From: an uncultured Bacillota bacterium
GTDB taxonomy: Bacteria; Bacillota_I; Bacilli_A; Izemoplasmatales; UBA1188
Direction: 5' to 3'
Assembly (NCBI GenBank): GCA_937907585.1
Contig: CALCVH010000143.1
Coordinates: forward strand, 1 to 28,941
DNA: 28,941 bases
Below the pieces are notes generated by a model. That model saw only the letters and a program-made list of their open reading frames with translations. It searched no databases and was not told the DNA's origin. The translations under genes were made by a program, and so were the position numbers. Positions 1 to 6,905 of the stretch are shown here, piece by piece (the first letter of the stretch is position 1; each line of letters starts with the position of its first letter).

Positions 1-2
1 CT

Positions 3-950
3 GCACAATATTCATACACATTTACTGGCTGGTCTCCATCGATAACTGCTGTAACAGGTGATAAAACTTACACTGCTCAATTTAGCAGCAAATCTGTCTT
101 TGATATTTTTGAGGTTCAAGATGGCTGGGCTATAGAAAAATATAATGGTTCAGAAACAAGGATAAGCATACCATCTCAAATCGATGGGAAGACGATTGTT
201 GAAATTGGAGATAATGCCTTTGCACACAACACCAAACTATTATCTATTACTCTTCCTGATACTATTGTTAGAGTTGATGATTATGCTTTTTGTGGATGCA
301 CAAGACTATACGATTTTAAAAACTCTAATAATTGTCAAAGCGTTGGTAGAATGTGCTTAGCCAATACGAGTTTGAAAGAAATTACAATTCCTGAATCGCT
401 AACTAACATTGGGGCTTATTGGACAATTCTCTCACCAATTGAGAAAATAATTATTTTAGGAAATAGAGATAGCACAAGTTTTGTTGGTGATTATCTTGGC
501 GGAGCTTATTCTACGACTGTTTATATTGACGGAATAGATAACAAGTTGAATGATCATTTTACTCAGGTTAGAGAAGATGTCTCTTTCAAAACAGTAATTA
601 ATGGATTTGGTGGACTAGAACAAATGCCAATACGAACCGAATATACATACAACTTAAAAGATGCAAACAGATATTTTTACATAACACAGAATATATTGAA
701 CGAAACAAGAACAATTAAAGTGTTTGCCACTGAGTCAGAAAACTCATATAAGTATGGCACATCAACTACTTATGAATATGAATATCCTGATTGGGGAACA
801 TGGACGTTTGTATATAAAACGGTTACCAATATACAAGGTGTTTTCTATGTTGGAGTTGATTCGTTAAAAACAATTGATATTTCTTCAGCTTCTAATATTG
901 ACACTTCTGTGTTGATTGGCCGATTAGATAATGTTTCTATTCAAAATTAA
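3..950 (+). CDS. BspA-type leucine-rich-repeat surface protein, C-terminal part (5' end outside window)
   Basis: An open frame runs from the window edge to the TAA at 948-950; the true start lies upstream, and the ATG at 351 is internal. The first residues (FTGWSP...VTGDKTYTAQF) look like the end of an InlB B / Listeria-Bacteroides repeat. Next comes LRR_5 (BspA/TpLRR) sequence with IPSQIDGKTIVEIGDNAF and ITLPDTIVRVDDYAFCGC. The last 200 residues are less repetitive and contain many Tyr and Thr. Proteins of this family are secreted or wall-attached and are linked to adhesion. No LPxTG motif or C-terminal membrane segment is visible, so if it is anchored the anchor is N-terminal or non-canonical. 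The family call is good; the role is inferred from the family. Confidence 0.75.
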   Translation, partial: AQYSYTFTGWSPSITAVTGDKTYTAQFSSKSVFDIFEVQDGWAIEKYNGSETRISIPSQIDGKTIVEIGDNAFAHNTKLLSITLPDTIVRVDDYAFCGCTRLYDFKNSNNCQSVGRMCLANTSLKEITIPESLTNIGAYWTILSPIEKIIILGNRDSTSFVGDYLGGAYSTTVYIDGIDNKLNDHFTQVREDVSFKTVINGFGGLEQMPIRTEYTYNLKDANRYFYITQNILNETRTIKVFATESENSYKYGTSTTYEYEYPDWGTWTFVYKTVTNIQGVFYVGVDSLKTIDISSASNIDTSVLIGRLDNVSIQN

Positions 951-1286
951 TTTCATATTTGTTTAATAAAACATATTTAAAATGGCAAAATATACGCATA
1001 TCGTTGAAAAAGTAGGGGTTTCACTCAATACTGTAAAAAACGATATAAAAAAAGGGTTTCAATTGTATCATTTCTTACAATTCTTTCCATTAAGAAACAA
1101 CCAGATTGACACAATGTGTCAGTCTGTTTTTACAGGGTTTGATATCCGCCGTTAGTCATTTTTATGCAAAAATAGGTTTTTAGCTTATTTTGTAGGTATT
1201 TTTTCATTTTATTCAATTTTAGTGGTGACGAAAACGTCACTTTATTTGGTGCTATAAATATTATAATTACTAGTGGTGTTAGTTGA
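951..1286. other. Gene-poor region with a terminator and a small hairpin
   Basis: These 336 bases lie between the LRR gene and the broken winged-helix gene. They hold a terminator-like hairpin at 1103-1131. A second short inverted repeat at 1224-1241 (GTGACG, AAAA, CGTCAC) is followed by TTTATTT. A 57-codon frame at 982-1155 begins like a helix-turn-helix (VEKVGVSLNTVKNDI) but runs through the terminator and is probably a remnant or chance. I see nothing else that I can support. Confidence 0.5.
1103..1131 (+). terminator. Rho-independent terminator
   Basis: The arms AGATTGACAC and GTGTCAGTCT form a 10-bp stem (one G-U pair) with an AAT loop, followed by GTTTTT. It lies about 150 nt past the LRR gene stop and is the first clear terminator for that transcript. 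Confidence 0.7.
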
Positions 1287-1553
1287 GAATTTCCGAATAA
1301 CATCCTATTTTATTTTGAAAAAGTCCGTTTGAATGTCCGTTTGAACGTCTGTTTGAATGTCCGTTTGAGTGATACACAAAAGGGTATGATTGATTTGTTG
1401 AAAGATAATCCAAAATTAAATGCTCAAGAAATTGCAGTATTATTAAACAAATCAAAGAAAACGATAGAAAGAAATTTCATTGAATTACAAAAAAATAATA
1501 TTATTGAAAGAGCTGGTTCAAAACGAGATGGTTATTGGATTGTAATAGAATGA
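1287..1553 (+). pseudogene. Winged-helix tail of an AlbA_2/RecG-like DNA-binding protein, remnant
   Basis: The frame is open from 1287, just after a TGA, to the TGA at 1551-1553. The only start is TTG at 1329, inside a tandem repeat and with no ribosome binding site. The 74-residue product has a repeated VRLN linker, then a winged-helix sequence (QKGMIDLLKDNPKLNAQEIA, VLLNKSKKTIERNFIELQKN, then a G.W.V end). In predicted AlbA_2/ATP-binding regulators this NVxxN-repeat linker plus HTH forms the extreme C-terminus after a schlafen-like domain. That domain is missing here, so I read this as a 3' remnant left by deletion or rearrangement. A short expressed HTH protein from the TTG is possible but less likely. 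Confidence 0.5.
1323..1370 (+). repeat. Four tandem 12-bp repeats
   Basis: GTCCGTTTGAAT is repeated four times without a gap (1323, 1335, 1347, 1359) with single-base changes. The period is a multiple of three, so it encodes repeated VRLN/VCLN/VRLS residues in the linker of the winged-helix remnant. It would allow in-frame length change by slippage. Confidence 0.85.
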
Positions 1554-1758
1554 GAAAATGAATGATAGAATAATACGTCTGGAACAATTCAACTAACAGA
1601 TATCTAAATTGATTTCTTACATTATCAAACAATTAATAATATAAATAAACATAATTGTAAAAATAGACTGATAAAGGTGACCGTTTGGAAATAAGAGAAT
1701 AAAATACTATGAGCATCTATCTACAATTAATCTCAAGTCAACACTTTTTATCTACTTC
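1554..1758. other. Intergenic stretch before the 33-bp repeats
   Basis: AT-rich sequence between the winged-helix remnant and the repeat array. It has only trivially short frames (for example 12 codons from the ATG at 1558). ACACTTTT at 1741-1748 is the only notable element, being an inverted copy of part of the 33-bp repeat core. Confidence 0.5.
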
Positions 1759-1890
1759 AAAATATTGGAAAAGTGTATTTTTTGATATTAAAAAATATTA
1801 GAAAAGTGTAAAAATCATATTGATAAAATATTGGAAAAGTGCTAAAAATATATTGATAAAATATTGGAAAAGTGTAATGGTGATAGTATG
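1759..1890 (+). repeat. Four 33-bp-period direct repeats leading into the ATPase gene
   Basis: The 17-bp core AAAATATTGGAAAAGTG starts at 1759, 1792 (one change, TTAG), 1825 and 1858, exactly 33 bp apart each time. The spacers between copies 2, 3 and 4 are also alike (TAAAAATCATATTGAT versus CTAAAAATATATTGAT). A reversed ACACTTTT at 1741-1748 pairs with AAAAGTGT of the first copy. The last unit ends at the probable ATG (1888-1890). A 33-bp period keeps copies on about the same DNA face, as expected of a repressor or iteron array. AT-rich promoter elements (TTGATA at 1820, TAAAAA at 1843) fall inside it. Binding by a protein is inferred. Confidence 0.8.
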
Positions 1891-3201
1891 TTTGAAAGAA
1901 AAATCCAAAATACAATAACTGAATATTTTAATGGAGAAAGAGAAAAAATATTGGTTATTGATGGCGCAAGACAGGTCGGAAAAACCTATATAGTTAGAGC
2001 GCTATCAAAGAAACATTTTAAGAATTATGTGGAAATAAACTTAAAAGACGATTATGATAATCTAAAATTATATGAAAACATAAAAACAACTCATGATTTT
2101 TATATCCAGGTTTCTGCGGATTCAAATATCAATCTAAATAATAGAGATGATACAATAATATTTTTAGATGAAATTCAAGTTTATCCACATCTTTTGTCAA
2201 TGTTAAAACCATTAAATCAAGAAAAGAAATACACATATATCGTCAGCGGCTCTTTACTAGGAATTACACTAAAACACACATTTATACCAATGGGTTCTAT
2301 TGATGAAGTTAAAATGTATCCAATGGATTTTGAAGAATTTTTGTGGGCTAGTGGTGTCGGTAAAAATGTGATCGATTATTTAAGAGAGTGTTATTTAAAT
2401 CTTGAAATAATAAATGAAAGTGTTCATAAAACTATCTTAAAAAAATTCAAAGAATATTTAATTTGTGGTGGATTACCTGACGCTGTTAAAGAATTTTTAA
2501 ATAGTAATATTATTAAAATGAGACAAGTCCATGAACAAACTCACAATTATTATAGTGATGATTGTAGTCAATATGATATTGAACATAAACTTAAAATTCA
2601 AAGAATATATGAGATGTTACCATCATATATGGAAAACAAAGTTAAAAGAGTACAAGCGAGAGACGTAGATAATAAGAAACACGCTAGAATGGAGAGTTAC
2701 GCTGATGAATTTGAATATTTAATTTATTCTGGAATATCTCTAAACGTCAATGCGGTAAGTGACCCTAAATTTCCTTTAATTCAATCAAGCAGTAAAAATC
2801 TAATTAAACTATATTTTAATGATGTAGGTATCTTAAGCAACATACTATTTAAAAACAATATTAGAGCTATTCTAGACAATGATAAGGGAATTAACTTAGG
2901 CTCAGTTTATGAAACAGTATGCGCTATGGAACTTAAAGCTCATGGACATGAGCTATATTATTTTGATAGTAAAAAAGTAGGAGAAGTAGACTTTTTAATT
3001 AATGATTATGACAATCTTAATGTTTTGCCTATAGAAATAAAATCAGGCAATGATCAAAATAACTTTAGAGCCATACCAAAACTTGTAAAAGAAGATGGAA
3101 ATTATAAAATTAAAAAAGGGTTTGTTTTTGGAAATAAAAATGTCATTATCCAAAAGAACAATCTAATTACATTACCGATATATTTAATAATGTTTGTATA
3201 G
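1888..3201 (+). CDS. AAA_14 / DUF4143 family ATPase
   Basis: The product is about 437 residues, the usual size for this family. Walker A GARQVGKT is at about residues 26-33 and Walker B IIFLDEIQ at about 90-97, followed by a sensor-like YIVSGSLLG. The C-terminal half is DUF4143-like and ends in a PD-(D/E)xK-like pattern (CAMELKAHG, GEVDFLIND, then LPIEIKSG, about residues 345-390). Such proteins are common in gut bacteria and archaea, usually as solitary genes; their cellular role is not settled, with defence or mobile-element links suspected. I prefer ATG 1888. A TTG at 1864 would add eight residues but falls inside the last 33-bp repeat. The gene ends at a strong two-way terminator and appears monocistronic. 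Family call is firm. Confidence 0.85.
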   Translation: MFERKIQNTITEYFNGEREKILVIDGARQVGKTYIVRALSKKHFKNYVEINLKDDYDNLKLYENIKTTHDFYIQVSADSNINLNNRDDTIIFLDEIQVYPHLLSMLKPLNQEKKYTYIVSGSLLGITLKHTFIPMGSIDEVKMYPMDFEEFLWASGVGKNVIDYLRECYLNLEIINESVHKTILKKFKEYLICGGLPDAVKEFLNSNIIKMRQVHEQTHNYYSDDCSQYDIEHKLKIQRIYEMLPSYMENKVKRVQARDVDNKKHARMESYADEFEYLIYSGISLNVNAVSDPKFPLIQSSSKNLIKLYFNDVGILSNILFKNNIRAILDNDKGINLGSVYETVCAMELKAHGHELYYFDSKKVGEVDFLINDYDNLNVLPIEIKSGNDQNNFRAIPKLVKEDGNYKIKKGFVFGNKNVIIQKNNLITLPIYLIMFV

Positions 3202-3207
3202 TTAAAT

Positions 3208-3237
3208 AATAAAAAGCTCAAGAATGAGCTTTTTATT
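3208..3237. terminator. Bidirectional terminator between convergent genes
   Basis: AATAAAAAGCTCA and TGAGCTTTTTATT form a perfect 13-bp inverted repeat around AGAA. It has a T-run on the right and an A-run on the left, so it can end transcription of the ATPase (+) and of the acyl-CoA ligase (-). Confidence 0.9.
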
Positions 3238-3253
3238 ATTCTATTTAGATATT

Positions 3254-4894
3254 TTAGTTTTCTTTATTAAGTTTCTTAAGAATCTTTGATGTTTCCTTAT
3301 AAAGTCCATGATCGACAATTCTATCAAGCTTATCAAGACAGATTTCTCTTAATGTTCTTTCATCAAGTTTTCCATTAGCGTTAAGTGGGAAACTTTCAAG
3401 ATAGATGATGTGTTCAGGGATTTTTAATGATGGAAGAACTTTATGTAGATCATCTAAATATATTCTTTCGTGGAAATGTCCTTTTTTATTTGGAATTTCA
3501 ACTGCCGCAATTATATATTCACCATCAGTAAGGCTTGGGAATCCCATTACTCTTACTCTACTGAATTCTTTATATTTTTCAAACGCAGCTTCAATTTCTT
3601 TTGGTGAGATATTTTCTCCTTTTCTTACGATGATATCTTTTAGTCTACCTGTTAATTCAAGATATCCATCCTTATCGATGAAACCAAGGTCACCTGTATG
3701 TAGATATCCATCACTATCAAATGGTTGTTTATCATCTGGAAGCTTATAATACCCGTTACATACTACATATCCTTTAACGAGTATTTCACCAGGAATTCCT
3801 TGTCCAGTAAGGTCTTTTTTACTTACAGGATCTTGGATTTTTATTTCAAGTCCAGGCATGATTGTGCCAACTGATACTCTGTGTTTTTCTGGTGGCGTAT
3901 TAGGGAAAACAAACGAAATTAGAGGCGAACATTCACTTTGTCCATAACCGTTAAGGAATTTATTTCTACCATATTTTCTTTCAAGGAACTTGAATCCTTT
4001 TTCTGATGTAAATCCACCACCAACTATGCAGTGCTTTACAAATTTTCCATGATGAATCCAGAATCCTGGAGCTCTAGCGATCTTATCGAATATGATTGCG
4101 ACAGATGCATAATCTCCAGCTTTTTCTTTAAGGAATTCTTTATAGATTTCAATTGGATTCGCCATTTCATTTATGAATACTAATCTCTTATAAGAAAGAT
4201 ATGCGATTACTACAAGAAGTCCAAAGCAGTGGAACATTGGAAGAAGGCACATGAATGTTTCTGAACATTCGCTATCAAAACTATTTAATCCATGATAGAT
4301 AATGTTCATTAAGCCATATTGTGAAAGCATTACAGCTTTAGGAACACTAGTTGTTCCGGTTGTAAATATGATATGAGATGTTCTCCTGCTTTCTTCAGCT
4401 CTATTTTCTATTTCTGGTAGAGGTGTAGGAGTATATTGATAGATAAATCTTTTAAAACTTAAATCTCTTCCCCTTATTGACATGCAGTTTTCTTCAGGAA
4501 TTCCTGTATCTTTAAGAAGTTTAGGAAGATCATCTGGATCTTTACCAGCCGCAACATATTTACCAACAAGAAGGAATTTAGAATCAGAATTTTTTATCGC
4601 TTGTACAAGGTCATTATGTCTCAAGATATAGTTATTTAAAACAGCGACTCCACCAACTCTTACAACTGAAAGAAATGAAATTAACCAGTTATATGAATTC
4701 ATCGATAGAATAGATACGTGGTCGCCTTTTTTAACTCCCATATCAATTAGTTTATGGCACATCCAGTTAATTGATAACTGCATATCTCTAAACGTATATC
4801 GCCTTCCTTTAAAAGACAAAATATCCTTATCAAGATACTTTTCTTCTACTTCATACATATCGGAAAAAAGATAATTATCAATTTCAGTTCTCAT
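3254..4894 (-). CDS. Class I adenylate-forming enzyme, probable long-chain acyl-CoA synthetase
   Basis: The 546-residue product carries the motifs of the AMP-binding superfamily in order: a P-loop FTTGTTSVPKAVML near residue 178, NGYGQSECSP near 316, YLHTGDLGFIDKDGY near 397, the hinge LTGRLKDIIVRKGENISPKE, and the catalytic-lysine motif LNANGKLDE near 506. The reaction would be ATP-dependent activation of a carboxylate to an acyl-AMP, then usually CoA thioester formation. Substrate cannot be read; fatty acid is the default. The P-loop has Ser and Ala where many members have Gly (TTSVPKA for TTGxPKG), changes found in some active relatives. ATG 4894 is preceded by GGAGAG on the minus strand. 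The gene stands alone and is transcribed away from the secretion operon, so it is probably ordinary chromosome. Confidence 0.85.
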   Translation of the reverse strand: MRTEIDNYLFSDMYEVEEKYLDKDILSFKGRRYTFRDMQLSINWMCHKLIDMGVKKGDHVSILSMNSYNWLISFLSVVRVGGVAVLNNYILRHNDLVQAIKNSDSKFLLVGKYVAAGKDPDDLPKLLKDTGIPEENCMSIRGRDLSFKRFIYQYTPTPLPEIENRAEESRRTSHIIFTTGTTSVPKAVMLSQYGLMNIIYHGLNSFDSECSETFMCLLPMFHCFGLLVVIAYLSYKRLVFINEMANPIEIYKEFLKEKAGDYASVAIIFDKIARAPGFWIHHGKFVKHCIVGGGFTSEKGFKFLERKYGRNKFLNGYGQSECSPLISFVFPNTPPEKHRVSVGTIMPGLEIKIQDPVSKKDLTGQGIPGEILVKGYVVCNGYYKLPDDKQPFDSDGYLHTGDLGFIDKDGYLELTGRLKDIIVRKGENISPKEIEAAFEKYKEFSRVRVMGFPSLTDGEYIIAAVEIPNKKGHFHERIYLDDLHKVLPSLKIPEHIIYLESFPLNANGKLDERTLREICLDKLDRIVDHGLYKETSKILKKLNKEN

Positions 4895-5074
4895 TTTTTA
4901 GCTCTCCATGTTATGTTTTTTCGAATTATTTCTTATAAAAATAGTATAACCAAAAAAGCAGAATATTAAAATATTTTTCATCTTTTTATCGATTTTTTTC
5001 TAATTGAAGTTTCGTATGATTTTCTGCATATCTTTTGCATAAATACAAATTTGAAAAAATTATGAAAAAATGTT

Positions 5075-5102
5075 TTGAGATTTTATTTATTTATTATAAA
5101 AT
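5075..5102 (+). promoter_or_regulatory. Predicted sigma-A promoter of the T4SS operon
   Basis: A -35 TTGAGA and -10 TAAAAT are separated by 16 bp, each one base from consensus. It is the best-spaced pair upstream of the operon, but the surrounding AT richness makes chance matches likely. Confidence 0.45.
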
Positions 5103-5202
5103 AAATATATATCAGGAAATACTTGTTTTTTTCGAGTTAAATGCATGTAGGATCGAGAGTAAAACTCGTATATAAAAATAACTCAAAATCCATTTCATTA
5201 AT

Positions 5203-5230
5203 ATTTGGTTTAGGAAGTTATGAACCAAAT
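5203..5230 (+). promoter_or_regulatory. Hairpin next to the first ribosome binding site
   Basis: ATTTGGTT and AACCAAAT are perfect 8-bp arms around a 12-nt loop, ending four bases before the AGGAG at 5234. No T-run follows, so it is more likely an mRNA-stabilising or translation-controlling hairpin, or an operator, than a terminator. Confidence 0.5.
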
Positions 5231-5248
5231 GAAAGGAGAGATGGTCAT

Positions 5249-5281
5249 TTGTTTATCAAATTGATCATATTGATTTTATGA
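5249..5281 (+). CDS. Probable 10-residue leader peptide coupled to the lipoprotein gene
   Basis: The lipoprotein start at 5278 has no ribosome binding site of its own. The only good one, AGGAG at 5234-5238, sits about 10 nt before a TTG (5249) that opens a very short frame, MFIKLIILIL. Its TGA (5279-5281) overlaps the lipoprotein ATG as ATGA. This is a classical layout for translational coupling. The ATG at 5241 is only two bases from the same AGGAG and gives a seven-residue frame ending at 5264, so it is less likely. Too short to prove from sequence alone. Confidence 0.4.
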   Translation: MFIKLIILIL

Positions 5282-6900
5282 AGAAGAAACACTTTGCATA
5301 TGTTTTCGCCATGTTAGCTGCATTCCTATTTATATTCATTCTTTCTGGATGTACAAAAATTGTTATAATCGATGGAATTAAAATGGAAGATGAGTCGGTT
5401 ATAGAGATTCGTTCAGGTGAATTTGATTATACAGGGAAGAAAATAGTAGTTCTCTATCATGACGGAAATACAGCTGTCCAAGATTTGACTGAAGATATGA
5501 TACCGGATAACGAAAAGTTAAAATTCTATAAAATCGGTGAACATGAAGTTAAAGTTGTTTATCAAACTAGGTATCAAACAACTATGAAAGTAAATGTTGT
5601 GAGACATGAGTTTGATGATACCTATAAGCTTGATGACTTAACTGTGACTTATGATGGTTATCCTCATAAAATAGAGCTTGGGCATGATCTACCTGAAGGA
5701 GCAACAATCAATTACGTTTATGGAAACACTTTTACAAGTGCAGGAACATATGATGTTATAGGTGTTGTTTCTAAAGAAGGATATGTGTCTAAAACTTTAA
5801 CTGCAAAACTTACTATAGAAAAAGCGGATTTCGATATGAGCAATGTGACATTTGAAGATGCCACTTTTATTTATGATGGCAATCCTCACGTTATAGAAGC
5901 GACTAATGTTCCGGGTGAGATTACTGTAACATATTCAATCTATAACGAAGGAAGCAACATAAGAATAACTAATGCGGTAGACGCTGGAAGATATAGAATT
6001 GTTGCGAACTTCAGAACTACAAATACAAGCTATAATCCTATTCCTGATAAGGAAGCAACTCTTACAATAAATAAGGCTACATATGACATGTCAACAATCA
6101 CATTTAATGATGTTGAAAAAGAATATGATGGCTCTAACGGCTTGGTTGCTGTAAACGCTCCAGCTGGCTTACCTTCTGGAGTTAAGGTTTCTTATAAAGT
6201 TTACAAGGATGGATCGATCACATCAGATTATATGAACGCTGGTACTTACACTATGGTAGCTGAGTTTAGTGGTGATGAAAGAAACTATGAAAGAATAGAT
6301 AGCATGAGCGCCACTCTTAAAATCGTTCCTCAAACAGTAGAAATAAGCAAAGCTGTAACATTTGAAAGTGAGACAGTTACATATGATGGAAACGAACATA
6401 AGATAGAGGTTAAAGGAACCCTTCCTCAAGGAATCGCTGTGAAATATGAATATGTTTCAGACTATTCAACTCCTGAAGATACTTCTGAAACTTATGCAGG
6501 TGAATATATAGTTTACGCAAGATTCTCTTCAACTGATGTAAATAAATTACCTGATATTGAATATCTAGAAGCTTACCTTACTATTAACTATATCAATGAA
6601 ACTGTTACAGTGACAGCAGATAAAATCTCATATGACCCTGGAACAATGAGCGTTTCAGTAGATTTATCTAGCGTTGATCCTGAAGACAAACTCAGAATAG
6701 CTGACATTAACTTGTATTCTATATCTGAAGGAGAAGAAACAGTTTCAACAAAGACTAAAGGCGAAGATGGAAACTACATCTTCACTCTTGTTAGTGGAAC
6801 AACATATTTATTTGAAATTTCATTAGAATATGAAGACCCTAATTTAGCGAGAAGCATAATTATCCCAGTTGTGACTGGACAATATACATATAATGGGTGA
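5278..6900 (+). CDS. Lipoprotein with four MBG-like immunoglobulin-fold repeats
   Basis: Residues 1-25 form a lipoprotein signal: a KKK start, a long hydrophobic core and the lipobox LSGC with Cys25. The export part (540 residues total) begins with a Big_3-like segment (about 35-105), then four MBG-like modules of 75-87 residues beginning near residues 121, 196, 279 and 366. Each starts with a TxxYDG(x)xH-IE type strand and ends AGxYxxxAxF...AxLTI. A last beta-rich domain follows from about 455. The product should stand on the outer face of the membrane. It is the first gene of the secretion operon and ends in the GTGA that touches the coupling-protein gene. A structural or adhesive role at the cell-surface side of the T4SS is inferred from context only. 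Confidence 0.75.
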   Translation: MKKKHFAYVFAMLAAFLFIFILSGCTKIVIIDGIKMEDESVIEIRSGEFDYTGKKIVVLYHDGNTAVQDLTEDMIPDNEKLKFYKIGEHEVKVVYQTRYQTTMKVNVVRHEFDDTYKLDDLTVTYDGYPHKIELGHDLPEGATINYVYGNTFTSAGTYDVIGVVSKEGYVSKTLTAKLTIEKADFDMSNVTFEDATFIYDGNPHVIEATNVPGEITVTYSIYNEGSNIRITNAVDAGRYRIVANFRTTNTSYNPIPDKEATLTINKATYDMSTITFNDVEKEYDGSNGLVAVNAPAGLPSGVKVSYKVYKDGSITSDYMNAGTYTMVAEFSGDERNYERIDSMSATLKIVPQTVEISKAVTFESETVTYDGNEHKIEVKGTLPQGIAVKYEYVSDYSTPEDTSETYAGEYIVYARFSSTDVNKLPDIEYLEAYLTINYINETVTVTADKISYDPGTMSVSVDLSSVDPEDKLRIADINLYSISEGEETVSTKTKGEDGNYIFTLVSGTTYLFEISLEYEDPNLARSIIIPVVTGQYTYNG

Positions 6901-6905
6901 TTGAT

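Larger units (their letters stand above)
4895..5248. promoter_or_regulatory. Divergent intergenic region with outward promoters and a structured leader
   Basis: This AT-rich spacer separates the acyl-CoA ligase from the secretion operon. On the minus strand a TATACT -10 (complement of 4943-4948) has only a weak -35 (TTTTAA, complement of 4966-4971). On the plus strand TTGAGA (5075-5080) and TAAAAT (5097-5102) are 16 bp apart, a plausible sigma-A promoter. The transcript would have a leader of about 140 nt with two inverted repeats: CGAGTT/AACTCG (5133-5138, 5163-5168), with a competing CGAG at 5154 and CTCG at 5165, and ATTTGGTT/AACCAAAT (5203-5230). No known riboswitch is recognised. Confidence 0.45.

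Noticed and set aside
982..1155. A 57-codon frame beginning MAKYTHIVEKVGVSLNTVKN, which looks like a helix-turn-helix.
   Set aside because: It lacks a ribosome binding site, loses any similarity after about 25 residues and reads through the terminator hairpin at 1103-1131. At most it is a fragment.
1224..1241. GTGACG-AAAA-CGTCAC hairpin followed by TTTATTT as a second terminator.
   Set aside because: The stem is only 6-7 bp and the T-run is broken, so it is noted in the region entry rather than called.
1759..1890. Regular repeats that could suggest a CRISPR array.
   Set aside because: The core is only 17 bp, the spacers are about 16 bp and resemble each other, there are only four units, and no cas genes are present.
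3254..4894. The altered P-loop of the acyl-CoA ligase as a sign of inactivity.
   Set aside because: Ser and Ala substitutions at these Gly positions occur in active family members, and all other core motifs including the catalytic Lys region are intact.
5241..5264. Seven-codon frame from ATG 5241 as the leader peptide.
   Set aside because: The AGGAG is only two bases from this ATG, too close for normal initiation, and its stop does not reach the lipoprotein start.
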